64,000 nucleotides of DNA, taken from the NCBI GenBank assembly GCA_963774195.1, contig CAVZDY010000001.1, positions 1,488,001-1,552,000 on the forward strand, read 5' to 3'. The translations under genes were made by a program, and so were the position numbers. The stretch comes from Roseiarcus sp963774195 (lineage in GTDB: Bacteria; Pseudomonadota; Alphaproteobacteria; Rhizobiales; Beijerinckiaceae). Positions 7,617 to 16,419 of this stretch are shown piece by piece; position 1 is the stretch's first letter, and every line of letters begins with the position of its first letter. The notes beneath the pieces were generated by a model that worked only from the letters and a program-made list of their open reading frames with translations, did not search any database and was not told the DNA's origin.

Positions 7617-9202
7617 CGATGGCGGAAGGCGGAAGGAGACGACGGATTGTGGGGCGCGCGGCGGTTTTGCGAAACCGCGGCTGGCTCTCGATTGTCGATT
7701 TTTTGCGCCCTCTCGCCGCGAAACCGGCTCCCACATTCTTGCCGCGGGCGCCGGGCGGCGCGCTGCGCCTCGCCGCCGCGGGCGCGCTTGCGCTGGTCGT
7801 GGTCAGTTGCGCCGCGATCGACCCCCCGCCTGGCCAGGTCGTCAGTCTCGCGCCCGTCGCGGCGCCGCAGACCACCGGCGGCGGCGCGGCGAATGTGGAG
7901 CGCAAGCGCCTCATCGAATCCTTCGGCGGTGAATACAGCGCGCCCAACGCCGAGCGGTACCTCAACGAGACTTTGACGAAGCTCGCCGCCGCGAGCCTGA
8001 CTCCCGAGGAGCCCTACCGGGTGACGATCCTGGACTCGCCCATCGTCAACGCTTTCGCGCTGCCCTCGGGCGACATCTTCGTCACGCGCGGGCTGCTCGC
8101 CCTCGCCAACGACGGGTCGGAGGTCGCCGCGGTGATGGCGCACGAGATCGCCCACGTCACGTCGCATCACGCCGCCCAGCGTGCCGAGCTCGAGAAGACG
8201 GCGGCGCTGTTCGCCCGCGTCTCCTCGCAGGTGCTCGACCGCCCGCAGGAGGGGCAGGAGGTCGAAGCGCGGATGAGATTGTCGATCGCGCATTTCTCGC
8301 GTCAGCAGGAATTCGAGGCGGACAAGATCGGCATCGGCGTCATCGCCAAAGCCGGATTCGACCCTTACGCCGCTTCGCGGTTTTTGGGTTCGCTCGGGCG
8401 ATGGAGCGCCCTTCGCGCCTCGCTTGTCGGTCTGGGGGCGGCCGACAAGCCCGATATGTTGGCGACCCATCCCTCGACGCCGGAGCGCGTCGCGCAGGCG
8501 ATCGCCGAGGCGCGCCAGCTCGCTCCGCCGGGCGTCGGCGAGACGGCTCGCGACGCTTACCTCACGGCGATCGAGGGCATCGCCTATGGCGACGACCCGA
8601 GCCAGGGGTTGGTGCGCGGCGACCGCTTTTTCCACCCCAAGCTCGGCTTCGGTTTCACGGCGCCCGACGGCTTCTCCCTCGAAAACCAGGCGGCCGCGCT
8701 GATCGGAGTCGGCGAGGGCGGCGCGCAGGCGTTGCGCCTCGACAGCATCGCGGCGAGCAACTCGACGACGGTCGAGAGCGCGCTCGCCTCGGGCTGGATC
8801 GATGGCGTGAAGACCAATTCGATCGAGACGATCCCGGGCGGCGACCTGCCGATGGCGACGGCGGTCGCGAAAGGCGAGCAATGGAGCTTTCGGCTCGGCG
8901 CGGTGCGGCTCGGCAGCCGCATTTACCGGCTGATTTTCGCCGCCCACAGCCTGACGCCGACGGTTGACGCGCGCTTTCGCGCCGCCATCCAATCGTTCCA
9001 TCGCCTGAAGCCCGAGGAAGCGGCGCAGGCGCGCGAGTTGCGCCTGCAAACCGTTCAGGCCCAGGCCGGCGACACAGCGCAAACGCTCGCCCAACGCATG
9101 CCTTTCGAGGACAAGTCGCTCGCTCAGTTTCTCGTCCTGAACGGCTTCGATCGGGAAGTTCCGCTGGAAGCTGGCCAATACTACAAGGTCGTCGCGCCAT
9201 GA
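7613..9202 (+). CDS. M48-family metalloprotease lipoprotein with C-terminal LysM-like tail
   Basis: Periplasmic zinc endopeptidase of the BepA/LoiP type, probably handling misassembled outer-membrane proteins. A basic N-terminus leads to a hydrophobic stretch ending in the lipobox VVSC (Cys ~66). The zinc site is HEIAH (~177-181), with the third ligand in EFEADKIGI. The C-terminus (GDTAQTLAQRM...FLVLNGF...YYKVVAP) resembles a LysM-like cell-wall binding module. At 529 aa it matches alphaproteobacterial members with this extension. The annotated ATG overlaps the preceding stop; the ~45 residues before the hydrophobic segment are longer than usual, so the true start may be downstream. Confidence 0.88.
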   Translation: MTMAEGGRRRRIVGRAAVLRNRGWLSIVDFLRPLAAKPAPTFLPRAPGGALRLAAAGALALVVVSCAAIDPPPGQVVSLAPVAAPQTTGGGAANVERKRLIESFGGEYSAPNAERYLNETLTKLAAASLTPEEPYRVTILDSPIVNAFALPSGDIFVTRGLLALANDGSEVAAVMAHEIAHVTSHHAAQRAELEKTAALFARVSSQVLDRPQEGQEVEARMRLSIAHFSRQQEFEADKIGIGVIAKAGFDPYAASRFLGSLGRWSALRASLVGLGAADKPDMLATHPSTPERVAQAIAEARQLAPPGVGETARDAYLTAIEGIAYGDDPSQGLVRGDRFFHPKLGFGFTAPDGFSLENQAAALIGVGEGGAQALRLDSIAASNSTTVESALASGWIDGVKTNSIETIPGGDLPMATAVAKGEQWSFRLGAVRLGSRIYRLIFAAHSLTPTVDARFRAAIQSFHRLKPEEAAQARELRLQTVQAQAGDTAQTLAQRMPFEDKSLAQFLVLNGFDREVPLEAGQYYKVVAP

Positions 9203-9846
9203 ATGATCCCGCTTTCGCCGTCCACCGTCGCCTCGCCGGCCGCATCGTCGCCGCGACGCACAATGCCGGCAAGCTCGCCGAGCTCCACGATCTCCTCGGC
9301 CCGCACGGCGTCGAGATCGTCGGCGCCGGCGCGCTCGGCTTGCCCGAGCCGGAGGAGACCGGCGACAGCTTCACGGCCAACGCCGTCCTCAAAGCGCGGG
9401 CAGGGGCCGCGGGCGCGGGCCTGCCAGCGCTGGCCGATGATTCCGGCCTTTGCGTCGTCGCTCTCGACGACGCGCCGGGCATCTATTCCGCGCGCTGGGC
9501 GGGCGAGAGCAAGGATTTCGCCGGCGCCATGGCGCGCATCCAGAACGAACTGGCCGCCCGCAACGCGGCCGCTCCCTGGCGCGCTTATTTCATCAGCGTG
9601 CTGGCGCTCGCCTGGCCGGACGGCCACATTGAGACCTTCGAGGGCCGGGTCGACGGACATCTCGTTTTCCCGCCGCGCGGGACCGCCGGTTTCGGCTATG
9701 ATCCGATCTTCGTGCCGGACGGCCATGATCGCAGCTTCGGCGAAATGACGGCGAGCGAGAAGCACGGGATTCCGGTCGACGGCTCGCTCGCCTTGTCGCA
9801 CCGGGCGCGCGCTTTCCAGAAGCTGGAGCGGGCCTGCCTCGGCTGA
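9199..9846 (+). CDS. rdgB: RdgB/HAM1 non-canonical purine NTP pyrophosphatase
   Basis: Cytosolic house-cleaning enzyme that hydrolyses ITP, dITP and XTP to the monophosphate plus pyrophosphate, keeping deaminated purines out of nucleic acids. Typical signatures are the N-terminal IVAATHNAGKLAEL substrate loop, the acidic LADDSGLCVVALDDAPGIYSARWAG catalytic block, and the C-terminal GFGYDPIFVPDG ... FGEMTASEKHGI. At 215 aa it is full length. Its ATG lies in the stop of the protease gene, continuing a tightly packed operon that probably extends to the DUF1476 gene. Confidence 0.96.
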   Translation: MNDPAFAVHRRLAGRIVAATHNAGKLAELHDLLGPHGVEIVGAGALGLPEPEETGDSFTANAVLKARAGAAGAGLPALADDSGLCVVALDDAPGIYSARWAGESKDFAGAMARIQNELAARNAAAPWRAYFISVLALAWPDGHIETFEGRVDGHLVFPPRGTAGFGYDPIFVPDGHDRSFGEMTASEKHGIPVDGSLALSHRARAFQKLERACLG

Positions 9847-9862
9847 AGACAAGGAGGCTCGC

Positions 9863-10186
9863 ATGAGCGATGCATTCGACCGACGGGGAGAAGACTTTGA
9901 AAAGCGCTTCGCGCTGAACGAGGAATTGCGCTTCAAGGCGCTCGCCCGGCGCAACAAGGCGCTCGGCCTGTGGGCGGCGGAGCGGCTCGGACGAAAGGGC
10001 GAGGCGGCCGAGGCCTACGCCGATGCGCTGGTGGCGGCGCAGGTCGGGCGCGGCGACGACGATGTGGCGGCCGCTCTCGCGCATGACTTCGCCGCCGCGG
10101 GCGTCGACATCTCCGCCCATCGCGTCGGGCGCAAGATGGCGGAAGTGATGGCCGAAGCGGTGGCGGAGATCAAGGCGGGACGCTGA
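9863..10186 (+). CDS. DUF1476 protein (ATP synthase inhibitor zeta subunit family)
   Basis: Small helical protein (107 aa) of the family whose alphaproteobacterial members bind F1-ATPase and block ATP hydrolysis. The highly conserved N-terminal inhibitory segment (FDRRGEDFEKRFALNEELRFKALARRNK) and the internal LGLWAAERLGRKGEAAEAYA are present. AAGGAGG sits a few bases ahead of the ATG. It lies 16 bases after rdgB, so is probably co-transcribed. Confidence 0.92.
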   Translation: MSDAFDRRGEDFEKRFALNEELRFKALARRNKALGLWAAERLGRKGEAAEAYADALVAAQVGRGDDDVAAALAHDFAAAGVDISAHRVGRKMAEVMAEAVAEIKAGR

Positions 10187-10271
10187 GAGCGCGTTGGGAC
10201 CGCTCCCGCCGCGGCGTGTCGGGTTCGTCCGAGGGGCAGACAGAGGGCGTCGACGAACCCGCCCTGTCTGA

Positions 10272-10288
10272 TGTAAAGACCTTTCACA
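10272..10288. promoter_or_regulatory. Putative TetR operator in front of the tetR gene
   Basis: The 17-bp imperfect palindrome TGTAAAGACCTTTCACA abuts the probable start codon of the TetR regulator. It has the same TGTAA-N7-T(T/C)ACA plan as the site at 10980-10996, which suggests autoregulation. Confidence 0.55.
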
Positions 10289-10929
10289 TGAGTTGGAGCA
10301 AGGACGAGCCGGGCGAGCGCGACGAGCCGCGCGGCTACCATCATGGCAATTTACGCGAGGCGCTGATCCGCGCTGCGCTGGAGCTGATCGCCAAGAAGGG
10401 CGCGGCCGGGTTCACGTTTGCCGAGGCCGCGCGCTTCGCTGGCGTGAGCCCAGCGGCGCCTTATCGGCATTTCCGCGATCGCGACGAACTGATCGCCAGT
10501 GTGGCGCTGCGCGGCTTCGAGCAGTTCGGGTCGGCGCTGGCGCGCGCCTGGGACGAAGGCCGCCCCGACGCATTCGCCGCGCTGGACCGGCTCGGCAAGG
10601 CCTATCTCGAATTCGCCCGCACGCAGCCGGCGTTCTACTCGGCGATGTTCGAAGCCGGCATCCCAGTCGGCGCCAATCCGGCCCTGCGTGAAGCCGCCGA
10701 CCATGCCTTTACGGTGCTGCGCAACGCCGCCGAGAAGCTGTGCGCCGCGACGCCGCCCGCCGGCCGCCCGCCGGCCTTGATGGTCGCGCTCCACATTTGG
10801 GCGATGGCGCACGGGACGGCCTCCCTGTTCGGACGCGGCGACGGCGCGCAACGGTCACTGCCGATGTCGCCGGCCGAGCTGCTGGAAGCGCAAGTGCTGG
10901 TCTATTTGCGCGGGCTCGGGGTCAGATAG
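10288..10929 (+). CDS. TetR/AcrR-family transcriptional regulator
   Basis: DNA-binding repressor, 213 aa. The N-terminal helix-turn-helix reads HHGNLREALIRAALELIAKKG, FTFAEAARFAGVSPAAPYRHF and RDRDELIASVA. The C-terminal half is a variable ligand-binding domain that ends in a WHG-type segment (LHIWAMAHGTASLFG). ATG 10288 is preferred over an upstream GTG at 10216, because homology to the family begins shortly after it and an operator-like palindrome ends exactly there. It precedes a DUF2852 gene whose upstream region carries a matching palindrome, making that gene its likely target. Confidence 0.9.
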   Translation: MSWSKDEPGERDEPRGYHHGNLREALIRAALELIAKKGAAGFTFAEAARFAGVSPAAPYRHFRDRDELIASVALRGFEQFGSALARAWDEGRPDAFAALDRLGKAYLEFARTQPAFYSAMFEAGIPVGANPALREAADHAFTVLRNAAEKLCAATPPAGRPPALMVALHIWAMAHGTASLFGRGDGAQRSLPMSPAELLEAQVLVYLRGLGVR

Positions 10930-10979
10930 ACGCGAACCCAGCGCGGTCCCGATAGGTCTTGACCAACGACGACGGCTGA

Positions 10980-10996
10980 TGTAAATGTTAATTACA
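10980..10996. promoter_or_regulatory. Putative TetR operator upstream of the DUF2852 gene
   Basis: The 17-bp palindrome TGTAAATGTTAATTACA lies 18 bases before the DUF2852 start codon in an otherwise GC-rich region. It is embedded in CTGATGTAAA, which also occurs in front of tetR. Confidence 0.6.
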
Positions 10997-11014
10997 TTCA
11001 CAAGGGGACGCGCC

Positions 11015-11479
11015 ATGCCTCTCGTTCTGATGATCTTGGGTTTCATTTGGTGGTGGCCGGTCGGACTTCTCATCCTCGGCTTCCTGATTGCGCGCCGCAA
11101 ATACGGCGGTTGGCGCCGCCCGATGTACGCAGGGAATGGACCAATGAGCGACTGGGATTGCCACTCGGACCGGTGGGAAGAGCGCTTGGACCGCAAGATG
11201 GCCCGCATGCAGGAAAAATTTGAGCGCGTGCGCGACCGGATGGAACGCTATCGGAATAGCGGCGGCGGCTGGTTCGGCCAGTCATCGAGCGGCAACCGCG
11301 CCTTCGACGACTACCGCACGGAGACGCTGAAGCGGCTCGAAGACGAGCAGCGCGAGTTCAAGGAATTCCTGGAGCGGCTGCGCTTCGCCAAGGACCGCGC
11401 CGAGTTCGACCAGTTCATGGCCGACCGCCGGGAGCGCCCGTCCGACCAGGGGCACACGGAAGAACCGCCGCGCGGTTGA
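11015..11479 (+). CDS. DUF2852 membrane protein
   Basis: A 154-residue protein with one N-terminal hydrophobic helical hairpin (LVLMILGFIWWWPVGLLILGFLIA), a basic linker and a long charged coiled-coil region (RKMARMQEKFERVRDRMERY ... LKRLEDEQREFKEFLERLR). This is the layout of the DUF2852 family found in alphaproteobacteria, whose function is unknown. AAGGGG precedes the ATG at 11015; an ATG at 10985 lies inside the palindromic operator and is less likely. It is probably controlled by the adjacent TetR protein. Confidence 0.85.
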   Translation: MPLVLMILGFIWWWPVGLLILGFLIARRKYGGWRRPMYAGNGPMSDWDCHSDRWEERLDRKMARMQEKFERVRDRMERYRNSGGGWFGQSSSGNRAFDDYRTETLKRLEDEQREFKEFLERLRFAKDRAEFDQFMADRRERPSDQGHTEEPPRG

Positions 11480-11502
11480 AAATCAGCGCGCCGCGTCAGG
11501 CA

Positions 11503-11601
11503 GCCCCTCACCCCAACCCTCTCCCGCGAGCGGGAGAGGGGGCCGCTCAACCCCTTCTCCCGCTTGCGGGAGAAGGTGGCGCGCAGCGCCGGATGAGGGC
11601 C
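11503..11601. repeat. Palindromic intergenic repeat, family A (CCCTCTCCCGC type)
   Basis: Two hairpins in tandem (CTCTCCCGCGAGCGGGAGAG and CTTCTCCCGCTTGCGGGAGAAG) flanked by CCTCACCCC and GGATGAGGG. It lies between two convergent genes and may serve as a shared terminator. This is a common type of dispersed alphaproteobacterial repeat. Confidence 0.8.
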
Positions 11602-11608
11602 TTGCGCT

Positions 11609-12113
11609 TTAAGCCGGCTTCGCCAGCGGCGCGAAGGCGGCTACCACCTCTTCGTAGACCTTGCGCTTGAAGGGCACGACGAGTTCGGGCAGGGCCTCCA
11701 GCCGTTCCCAGCGCCAGGCCTCAAATTCGGGCGGGTGCGCGCCGCCGGCGGGGCTATGGATGTCGATCTCGGATTCCTCGCCGAGAAACCGCAGCAGGAA
11801 CCATTTCTGCGTCTGACCACGATAGCGCCCGCGCCATCGACCCGTCGCTTCGCCCGGAAGATCGTAGCTCAGCCAGATCGGCGCTTCGGCGATGAGCGAC
11901 GTCGAGGAGATGTTGGTCTCCTCGTAGAGCTCGCGCAGCGCCGCTTCGAGCGGTTCCTCGCCGTCGTCGATGCCGCCCTGCGGCATTTGCCATTCGTGGC
12001 CGGCGACGAGGCTGGCTTCACGCGATTTCTTGCGTCGGCCGATAAAGGCGGCGCCGTTGTTGTTGATCAGCATGACGCCGGCGCTGCGGCGGTAGGGCAA
12101 ATCTGCTGTCACA
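11609..12113 (-). CDS. rppH: RppH-type RNA pyrophosphohydrolase (Nudix)
   Basis: Cytosolic enzyme that trims 5'-triphosphate RNA ends to start mRNA decay, or acts on dinucleoside polyphosphates. The Nudix box GIDDGEEPLEAALRELYEET matches GX5EX7REUXEE exactly. YRRSAGVMLIN at the N-terminus and the C-terminal VVPFKRKVYEEVV are RppH-like. Starting at the GTG at 12113 gives 167 aa, the usual alphaproteobacterial length, with an AAAGAGAG ribosome site. A longer frame extends into the upstream gene and is rejected. It follows a frameshifted deacetylase gene by 20 bases. Confidence 0.92.
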
Positions 12114-12132
12114 GGGCTCTCTTTGTCGGATC

Positions 12133-13393
12133 TCAAGGATTGACTTGCGCGGCCGGGCCGGGCCCGCGCGCCATCATCGCCGAAAGTGGCGCGAGCGCGA
12201 CGCCTCGCCCTTCGAGGGGAGCCGCCCATCGCGAGATGAGCGCGAGGGTCGCCGGGCGTGCGGTTGCGACGCCGATGGCGCCGCCCCGCTCGCGCGCCAG
12301 CGCTTCCAGGCGGGCGAGCGCAGCCTCGACGCCCTCCGGCGAAGGATCGGCGTCGATGACGACGTCGGCTTTCGCCGTCGGCAGGTTCAGCGCCGCGGCC
12401 GCTTCACCGGCTACGCTCCGAGGCGAGGTGCCGTCGTCGAAATAGGCGAGGCCGCGCGAGGCGATCTCGGCGAGAACGGGCGATAAGGCCCGTGAATCCG
12501 CCGTGAATTTTCCGCCGAGGTAGTTCACGATCCCTACATAGCCCGAAAATCGCGACATTAGCCAGCGCAGCGAGTTCGAGGTTCTCGGCGTCGGGGGCGC
12601 CGGCGAGCAGGATGTGGGGGCCAGGTCGATGGGCCGAACCGGCGAAGGACTCCATCGGGGCTTGCAGCCAGATCTCGTGACCGGCAGCGCGCGCTTCGGC
12701 CGCCTCGCGCTCGAGATCGCCGCCGTAGGGCGCGAAGCCGAGCGTGACGTCGGCCGGCAGGCTTGCGATCGCCTGGGTCGTCCCTTCGGCGCTGAGCCCG
12801 AGGCCGCCGATCAGGAGGGCGATTCTGGGAGAGCCGGGCTTCATGCGCGCTGAGACGGCGATCGGACGCGCATAGACGTCGGCCGGCCGGGCGCCATCAG
12901 CGCCGACGCGCGGCAGCGCGCCGTAGCGGGAGGTCTCGACGAGGCGCGGGTCAGGAGCTGGCGCGAGGCGAATTCCAAGCACCTGGGCGACATCGATGAT
13001 TTGCGGCCCGGAGGCGCTGCCGCCGTTGCGCACCTTCACCGTGCTGGCGGCGTTGAGCGCTCCAACGCTCGCCGGCGTCTCCAAGGGCGCGCTTGTCGCG
13101 ACAGGCGCGGGCGAGGGTGGAGGTGGGGCGGCTTCGATCCTGGCGACAGCGAACGGTTCGCCGCCAGCCGCGGGGCCGGATCGCCTCGCAAACTCGCCGC
13201 CGAGCAGGGCGAGCGCTGCGACGGCCGTCCAGAGGGCGAATCTCGGGCCTAAGCGGCCCGCCAGCACGACGGCGCTTTCGCGCTTAGGCCGCGCGAGCCC
13301 CAACGGTTCGTTCACTTCGTCGCGCACGGATCGTCCAATTCCATCGCCGCAGGCCGAATTTCGCCCGCGAATCACAGAGTTGCGGCGCGTCAT
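12133..13393 (-). pseudogene. Divergent polysaccharide deacetylase (YibQ/DUF610 family), frameshifted
   Basis: Family members are exported or membrane-anchored NodB-fold proteins linked to envelope polysaccharides. The N-terminal part, up to HILLAGAPDAENLEL, and the C-terminal part (LRWLMSRFSGYVGIVNYLGG to the stop) are both well conserved but lie in different frames. One extra base (or a two-base loss) near 12571-12575 separates them. Domain order is normal: TM helix (LWTAVAALALLGGEF), Pro/Ala-rich linker, then the deacetylase domain (IALLIGGLGLS ... YFDDGTSPRS ... ADVVIDADPS). The start at 13393 is uncertain, since conservation begins near NEPLGLARPK. No other lesion is seen, so this may be a recent mutation or an assembly error. 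Confidence 0.85.
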
Positions 13394-13587
13394 TGTCGGT
13401 CGGACAGAACCGTCGGTCGAGCGTTTCTTTTGCGACGCCGTTCGCCCGCTCTGCGCCCCGAAAAGTGTGCAATTTGGGACGGGGACAGGGTATAATGCGC
13501 CCCGACACGAATCGCCGCGCAGGGCAGGTCCCGCGACGGCGAACCCAACGAGACGGGCGAATCCACGCGTTTGAAAAGGCCTTAACT

Positions 13588-16056
13588 TTGACGGATGATC
13601 CCAAGTCGACGCTTGAACTCGATGCGCAAGACCAGGCCAGCAGCGACGCTTACGGCGCCGACTCGATCAAGGTGCTGCGGGGCCTCGACGCGGTCCGCAA
13701 GCGCCCCGGCATGTATATCGGCGACACCGACGACGGCTCGGGTCTCCATCACATGGTCTACGAAGTCGTCGACAACGCCATCGACGAGACGCTGGCCGGC
13801 CACGCCAAGCTGGTGTCGGTGACGCTGAACGCGGACGGCTCCTGCACCGTCACTGACGACGGACGCGGCATTCCGACCGGCATCCACGAGGAAGAGGGCG
13901 TTTCGGCGGCCGAGGTCATCATGACCCAGCTCCATGCCGGCGGCAAATTCGACCAGAACTCCTACAAGGTTTCGGGCGGTCTGCACGGCGTCGGCGTCTC
14001 CGTCGTCAACGCGCTGTCCACCCGCCTGAGCTTGCGCATCTGGCGCGACGGGCAAGAGCACCTGATGCATTTCGCCAACGGCGACCCGGTCGATCGGCTC
14101 GCCATCGTCGGCCCGGCGCCGATCGTCGACGCGCGCCAGAAGCGCGGCACCGAGGTGACCTTCACGCCCTCGCCGCAGACCTTTACGATGGTCGACTTCG
14201 ACTATGCGACGATCGAGCATCGCTTGCGCGAACTCGCCTTCCTCAATTCCGGTGTGCGGATCGTGCTGACCGATCTGCGCGGCGCCGAGCCGAAACGGGA
14301 AGAACTCCACTACGAAGGCGGCCTCGATGCCTTCGTTCGCTATCTCGACCGCACCAAGACGCCGCTGAACGAGAAGCCGATCTCGATCCGCGGCGAGCGC
14401 GACCGCATCACGGTCGAGGTCGCGTTGTGGTGGAACGACAGCTACCACGAGAACGTGCTGCCCTTCACCAACAACATCCCCCAGCGCGACGGCGGCACCC
14501 ATCTCATCGGCTTGCGCAGCGCCTTGACGCGCCAGGTGACCGGGTACGCCGACACTTCCGGCCTGACCAAGAAGGAGAAGGTCGACCTCACCGGCGACGA
14601 CTGCCGCGAAGGCCTGACCTGCGTGCTGTCGGTCAAGGTGCCCGATCCGAAGTTCTCCTCGCAGACCAAGGACAAGCTCGTCTCGTCGGAAGTGCGTCCG
14701 GTCGTCGAGGGGCTGGTCAACGATCTGCTCGGCCAGTGGTTCGAGGAGCATCCGCAGGAGGCCCGCGTCGTCGTCGGCAAGGTGCTGGAGGCGGCGCAGG
14801 CGCGGGAAGCGGCGCGCAAGGCGCGCGAACTGACCCGCCGTAAGGGCGCGCTCGACATTGCGAGCCTGCCCGGCAAGCTCGCCGACTGCCAGGAGCGCGA
14901 TCCGGCGAAATCCGAAATCTTCATCGTCGAGGGCGATTCCGCAGGCGGGACCGCCAAGCAGGGTCGCAACCGCGAGTTCCAGGCGGTGTTGCCGCTGCGC
15001 GGCAAGATTCTCAACGTCGAGCGAGCGCGCTTCGACAAGATGCTGTCGAGCGAGCAGATCGGCACGCTGATCACCGCGCTCGGCGCCGGCATCGGGCGCG
15101 ACGACTTCAACATCGAGAAGCTGCGCTACCACAAGATCATCATCATGACCGATGCTGACGTCGACGGTTCGCACATTCGCACGCTGCTGCTGACGTTCTT
15201 CTTCCGCCAGATGCGGCAGATCATCGAGGGCGGCTATCTGTACATCGCCCAGCCGCCGCTGTTTAAGGTCAAGCGCGGCCAGTCCGAGCAATATCTGAAG
15301 GACGAGCGGGCGCTCGAGGACTTCCTCGTCTCGTCCGGGCTCGAAGGCGCGGCGCTGCGGCTCGCGGCAGGCGAAGTGCGCGCCGGGGCGGACCTCGCTG
15401 CGCTCGTCGAAGAGGCGCGCGCGATGCGACGTCTGCTGCAGCAATTGCACTCGCGCTACAACCGGGCGGCGGTGGAGCAGGCGGCGCTCGCTGGCGCCTT
15501 GAGGCCGCTAGCGACTGCGGACGACCCGGCGGCCGACCCCCGCGCGGCGGAGCTCGCCGAGCGCATGAACGCTGTCTCCGAGGAGACCGAGCGCGGCTGG
15601 CGCGGCCGCAGCGAAGCGGGCGGCTACGTGCTGACGCGCGAATTGCGAGGGGTGCGGCAGGCCGTGACGCTCGATGCGGGCCTGCTCGCCTCCGCCGAGG
15701 CGCGCCGTCTCGACGAACATGCCGCGCCATTGCGCGAGGCCTTTCGCGCTCCGGCGGTCTTCCTGCGCCGCAACGAGGAGGCGCCGATCTCTGGCCCCTC
15801 CGAGCTGCTCAACACGCTCGACGGCGCCGGCCGCAAGGGCGTGACCTTCCAGCGCTACAAAGGCCTCGGCGAGATGAACAAGGACCAGCTCTGGGAGACG
15901 ACGCTCGACCGCGAGGCGCGCTCGCTCCTCCAGGTGAAGATCCGCGAGGTCGACGAGGCCGACGACATATTCGTCAAGCTGATGGGCGACATCGTCGAGC
16001 CGCGCCGGGAGTTCATCCAGGATAACGCGCTGAGCGTGGCGAATCTCGACGTGTGA
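13588..16056 (+). CDS. gyrB: DNA gyrase subunit B
   Basis: ATPase subunit of the GyrA2B2 topoisomerase that introduces negative supercoils. The order is an N-terminal GHKL ATPase (GLDAVRKRPGMYIGDTDDGSGLHH, EVVDNAIDE, TDDGRGIP, GGLHGVGVSVVNALS), a transducer domain, TOPRIM (EGDSAGGTAKQGRNREFQAV ... MTDADVDGSHIRTLLLTFF) and the C-terminal RYKGLGEMNKDQLWETT block. The chosen TTG at 13588 has AAAAGG ahead of it and yields 822 aa, the normal length. An ATG at 13495 would add an unconserved basic leader. A clear terminator follows. Confidence 0.98.
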   Translation: MTDDPKSTLELDAQDQASSDAYGADSIKVLRGLDAVRKRPGMYIGDTDDGSGLHHMVYEVVDNAIDETLAGHAKLVSVTLNADGSCTVTDDGRGIPTGIHEEEGVSAAEVIMTQLHAGGKFDQNSYKVSGGLHGVGVSVVNALSTRLSLRIWRDGQEHLMHFANGDPVDRLAIVGPAPIVDARQKRGTEVTFTPSPQTFTMVDFDYATIEHRLRELAFLNSGVRIVLTDLRGAEPKREELHYEGGLDAFVRYLDRTKTPLNEKPISIRGERDRITVEVALWWNDSYHENVLPFTNNIPQRDGGTHLIGLRSALTRQVTGYADTSGLTKKEKVDLTGDDCREGLTCVLSVKVPDPKFSSQTKDKLVSSEVRPVVEGLVNDLLGQWFEEHPQEARVVVGKVLEAAQAREAARKARELTRRKGALDIASLPGKLADCQERDPAKSEIFIVEGDSAGGTAKQGRNREFQAVLPLRGKILNVERARFDKMLSSEQIGTLITALGAGIGRDDFNIEKLRYHKIIIMTDADVDGSHIRTLLLTFFFRQMRQIIEGGYLYIAQPPLFKVKRGQSEQYLKDERALEDFLVSSGLEGAALRLAAGEVRAGADLAALVEEARAMRRLLQQLHSRYNRAAVEQAALAGALRPLATADDPAADPRAAELAERMNAVSEETERGWRGRSEAGGYVLTRELRGVRQAVTLDAGLLASAEARRLDEHAAPLREAFRAPAVFLRRNEEAPISGPSELLNTLDGAGRKGVTFQRYKGLGEMNKDQLWETTLDREARSLLQVKIREVDEADDIFVKLMGDIVEPRREFIQDNALSVANLDV

Positions 16057-16088
16057 CCCGGCGCGGGCGTCCCGCCGCAAACGCCTTT

Positions 16089-16124
16089 GGCCGCGCCGCT
16101 GATTGTCGGCGCGGCCTTATTTTT
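16089..16124 (+). terminator. Rho-independent terminator of gyrB
   Basis: A 10-bp perfect GC stem (GGCCGCGCCG / CGGCGCGGCC) with an 8-base loop is followed directly by TTATTTTT, about 30 bases after the gyrB stop. Confidence 0.9.
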
Positions 16125-16209
16125 GTGCGCGGTTTGGGCGTAGCGTAGGGGACGGGCGGCGCGGGGTCGATCTCGGCTTCCGCGGCTTCAGCCTCTGGAG
16201 CTGACCGTC

Positions 16210-16419
16210 GTGAAAGAGCCCAAGACGAAGCCGTCGAAACGCGCTCCCGGCCTCTCGGAGGCACAGCTCGACGAGACGCTGGAGGAAACCTTCCCCGCCA
16301 GCGATCCGCCGAGCTTCACGCCGACTTCGGTTGGCAGGCCGCAGCCGCCGCGAGGCGTGAACGTGAAAGGGAGCGCCGGGCCGCCAGGTCTCAAGAGGCG
16401 CGCGGGCCGCGCGCGTTAG
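16210..16419 (+). CDS. Small conserved protein with TFPASDPPS motif
   Basis: A 69-residue hydrophilic protein. The core LSEAQLDETLEETFPASDPPSF matches a widespread family of short alphaproteobacterial proteins, marked by L-[DE]-E-[AT]-LEETFPASDP, of unknown function. The tail is basic and Pro/Gly-rich. It starts with GTG, with GGAG eleven bases ahead. Its last codons overlap the stop of the convergent holin-family gene. Confidence 0.7.
   Translation: MKEPKTKPSKRAPGLSEAQLDETLEETFPASDPPSFTPTSVGRPQPPRGVNVKGSAGPPGLKRRAGRAR

Noticed and set aside
7454..9178. Long minus-strand frame opposite the M48 lipoprotein gene
   Set aside because: Arg/Ala-rich shadow of a well-supported protease gene with HEIAH motif.
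13582..15450. 622-codon minus-strand frame opposite gyrB
   Set aside because: Codon-bias shadow; gyrB itself is unambiguous.
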